From NCBI GenBank assembly GCA_027405735.1, contig JAPEHQ010000002.1, positions 1,178,001 through 1,242,000 on the forward strand: a stretch of DNA of 64,000 nt. Reading direction: 5' to 3'. Positions 61,160-64,000 of this stretch are shown piece by piece. Below the pieces are notes generated by a model, which saw only the letters and a program-made list of their open reading frames with translations, was not told where the DNA came from and searched no databases. The stretch is from Mucor racemosus. Taxonomy: Eukaryota; Mucoromycota; Mucoromycetes; Mucorales; Mucoraceae. A program made the translations under genes and the position numbers. Every line of letters begins with the position of its first letter. The stretch's first letter is position 1.

Positions 61160-62400
61160 AATGTTTCAATGTTCAAAATCGGAGTATGCCTTCTTTCTAT
61201 AACTAACCTCATAATAAACATTTTTAGGATATACTTTAGACACTACTAAACAGGCATGAATTGGTCGCATTATGCTACCTATTCCTAAATTTATTTTATA
61301 TCTCATGAGAGACTCAAAAACGCGTAAAATTCACTGCTTTTTCCTTGAAAACTGAGTCTCATTTTTCATCCCTGCTCTACTTTTTGTTTTCACTAAATAA
61401 CACCAAGAAAAAATTATATGCCAATGTACCTGAGATGCTCACCTGTAATCCAAAAACAAGTATTCGGAAATATCCTACTTCTTACAGTTGGTATTAATTT
61501 TTCAGCGCTAAGGTTTCAGATTTTTTACGCGTATTTCACTGCTAATGGATTGAAAACTTTGAGGCTTCATATCTCCAGAAAAAATTAAGCTATACTAACA
61601 CTTTTTAATAATAAAACTTACTTGTTTTGAAGTGCTCTATAACATATTTTAATATAAAAAAATTCTGGGAACCTTTATTTTCTTTTCATTTTTTTTGACA
61701 TTTCTATAGTAGGTTTCAAAATATTGGTTAAATTGAGCAACATTTTTTTTGCATTCATGTCATGAAGCTCATTAAGCTCTCTGGGACCCAATTTAGTTTT
61801 TTTCAAAATATTGACTTTTCGTGGAGATATCCTCAAAAATGTATACAAAAAGGTGCCTCCATTTCTAACTTTCATTTTTCCCTTATATACCCTCATCCCA
61901 AATTCTGAAACAAAAAAAAATTTGGACAAAAATATTGTTTTCTCTACGAAAAATGTAGCTAGAAGGCTCAATAATGGCTCAATCGATATATAATTTTGCT
62001 GTGCATTATTGTAATTACTTATAGTTAAAACATGCTTATAAAAAGTGATGTGTATCTTCAAAAAACCTCCAAAATTTCAATCGCATTTTACGCAAAATTT
62101 AATATAAAAAATTTGCTTAAAATTTACTTAGATCGATGAACAATTTAGAACTCTACAAAAAATTCTTAATACACTTGTTCAACTTACTTTGCAGTTCATG
62201 AGTTATAAGACGTTTTTGTTTTTTGAATCGTTTTCATCCAGTTTTGCAAAATAAAAATTAAAGCTCAGTTCGTATATGCAGTAAGCTAAGATGTGAACTA
62301 TTATTTTGATTTTCTTAATGAAAAATCATTATTTTTTGCTGAAACAAAAATTACAGAATAGCTTTCAGCTCGATCTATCTTATGTATACAAAAAACAAAA
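61160..62400 (+). repeat. dispersed repeat family D, copy (proximal and distal parts)
   Basis: Collinear with the 49-57 kb locus from CGGAGTATGCCTTCTTTC (about 61180) through TCGTGGAGATATCCTC (61818) to the GCTGAAACAAAAATTACAG stretch (62338). This is the most complete single copy outside the array, about 1.24 kb, and suggests the true element length. Immediately followed by the 146-bp repeat. Confidence 0.7.
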
Positions 62401-62425
62401 CAATACATCAATCATGAGTTGGAAT

Positions 62426-62571
62426 TGTCGGTTTTCGAAGATATTAAACAGCCAATTCTGAAGCCAATTTCATTTCTAACTCATATTGAAATGCAATTCT
62501 TATAAATCGTCTTTTAAATCAAGACCTATAAGCTCTTGGCTCTTTCTTTTATCATTAGTTTTTCTAGTAAT
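62426..62571. repeat. 146-bp repeat, copy 2
   Basis: Near-identical to 33840-33985; see that entry. Confidence 0.6.
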
Positions 62572-63881
62572 ACTAAGTTGTATCTTCAATTTGGTATATA
62601 ATGTTCTCCAAAAACGTCAAAATTGGTATAGATATCAGTAAATCAAAAGTAGAGATTCATGCATTTTTAGACATTATATGACGTGGCAAGGGCAATTCCC
62701 GAGTAAAAATTAAATGGCAATGGTCTACTATTATCTTTGTGATAATGGTTACGAATTAATCAAACTTGCACTATTTTGGAGTGCTACTGGAGGATAAAAC
62801 AGGTATAGGTTTTGTTGATAATCTCTTGAATACTGTTGAACCTCGACGTACGTTTTACTCTAAGAGCATTGAATCATGAGACTTGATCTTTGAGATATAT
62901 ACGATCTTTGAGCATTGTGGAGTTTTTCAGTTTCGAGTATCGTTTTTATCTTATCAAGATATTATATCTCCAATTGACGCAAAATTGATTCTTTCTACAC
63001 ATTCAATTCTCAAATAAAAAAAATTCTCATGCTCATTATCGTCATGTCCTTTTGTTTGTGATTAGCTGCACTCGACATGGCTTGCTTATCACATATATAT
63101 GAGCGCCTTGAGATCATTGGCTGTGTCAAAACGATGTAATCTTAATCGTTTCTGAAGGGAAAGTGTATAGGCGTGAGTTGTAAGATTAGGATTAGTTTTC
63201 AATTTTTGTCTCTTCAAATTTATGATGCATATGGAATCTTTGAAGCTTTAGGGAATAGAAAAATCAAATAAAATTTAGAAGTTTACTACTCAGAAGGCAC
63301 AAAGTCTTTATAGTATCAGTATAGAACCAAATATTTATTAAATATTTATGAGTGAAAGAGTATTGACTAAAAGAATACCAAAGAGTGCCAAAAAGTCTTG
63401 TATTTTGAGTTCCAGTAATATATTCCTGTAAACCTCCTTGTATAGTCATTTACACGAGCGAACAACAAGACACTGTTGGTTTACATCCATTAAGAGGATG
63501 ACTGTAGCACTTTCTATGGCCAGGACAACAGTGAAATAGCGGTAAATCTATCAGTAAAATGGCATAGTTTGCTCCAAATCCCATACAACAAAGTAAAAAA
63601 GAAATCAGCGTAAGAAATTTTTTCTGGCTTAATTTTTCGTAAAATTTCTCTTAGTAAGCTTTCCTTCAGTAATAAACAGTGAGTTATTGCTCTCTAGCTT
63701 TTTTATGCAGAAATATATCATATATCGCAAGACTCTGAATTATCACTATAATGACTAGATGTACCTCATCTCAAAGAGTTTATTTAACCCATTTCGCATG
63801 ATAAAGTTGACAAGTACATTATTGATTGCGACATATGAGGTATGTCATGTCGCTTTTTATTTATTAAATTGGAATGTATTA
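62572..63881. other. no gene seen
   Basis: AT-rich. The 3' flank of the minus-strand gene at the window end lies here. Nothing else recognised. Confidence 0.45.
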
Positions 63882-64000
63882 TTAAATCAAGTAATTAATG
63901 AGGATTCCACAAGCAGCCAAAGTGAAACCAATGGCAGCAGAGAAAGTCATTGTGTTTGCAGCAGAAGTAGCTTCTTGTAATTGAGCAGAATTTTGCTCTT
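63882..64000 (-). CDS. C-terminal exon of an unidentified membrane protein (5' part outside window)
   Basis: The minus-strand frame open from the window edge reads EQNSAQLQEATSAANTMTFS then AAIGFTLAACGILINYLI and a TAA at 63882-63884. The hydrophobic tail of about 20 residues looks like a C-terminal membrane helix. Composition and codon use are gene-like. Too little is visible to name the protein. Confidence 0.45.
   Translation of the reverse strand, partial: EQNSAQLQEATSAANTMTFSAAIGFTLAACGILINYLI

Overview
This is a eukaryotic, AT-rich nuclear window. Genes are short and dense, with introns of about 50-75 bp, GT donors, TAG/CAG acceptors and TACTAAT-like branch sites. Protein content (VMS1/ANKZF1, Pho80-type cyclin, TIP41, ATE1, SLY1, SCO1, SUMO, proteasome beta5, an ALR/MNR2-type CorA transporter) and an L1-like LINE with a zinc-knuckle ORF1 suggest an early-diverging fungus, most likely Mucoromycota (Mucorales-like). 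That placement is inference; no rRNA or mitochondrial sequence is present to confirm it.

Layout. 1-1.8 kb: 3'-truncated Mg2+ transporter gene on the minus strand. 1.8-12.9 kb: gene-poor and repeat-rich, with a diverged ~176-bp tandem repeat, a degenerate coding remnant, one copy of repeat family R, an LTR-like repeat (family L), a dead Tc1-like transposon carrying a nested 339-bp insertion with an 8-bp target duplication, and a copy of dispersed family D. 13-18.5 kb: compact gene block VMS1, Pho80-like cyclin, TIP41 (minus), ATE1. 19.2-25.6 kb: a second family R copy split by a full-looking two-ORF LINE on the minus strand. 26.9-30.6 kb: PhyH-family dioxygenase, SLY1 (minus) and tRNA-Asn. 30.6-43 kb: a repeat graveyard with a 775-bp foldback element full of CGAGC motifs, a second GCTTGC-rich block, a dead PIF/Harbinger transposon with its Myb-like partner, LTR-like repeats and more family D. 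43.1-48.6 kb: second gene block with a low-complexity hypothetical protein, SCO1 (minus), SUMO and proteasome beta5 (minus). 49.4-64 kb: family D sequence containing a perfect 2,073-bp tandem array (just over three units), a dead Tc1-like element with ~210-bp terminal repeats, another family D copy, and the 3' end of an unidentified minus-strand membrane protein gene.

The genes are single-copy housekeeping functions without operonic linkage. Several act in protein quality control or modification (VMS1, ATE1, SUMO, proteasome beta5), which is probably coincidence. Neighbouring genes share very short intergenic regions: 35 bp between the convergent cyclin and TIP41 stops, 168 bp between the divergent TIP41 and ATE1 starts, and 259 bp between the SCO1 and SUMO starts. 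The most informative parts of the window are the mobile elements: the LINE insertion can be read to the base because an uninterrupted relative of its target lies 12 kb away, and the tandem array looks very recent.

Limits: exon boundaries were placed by eye from splice signals and frame continuity. Family identities rest on recognised motifs, not searches.
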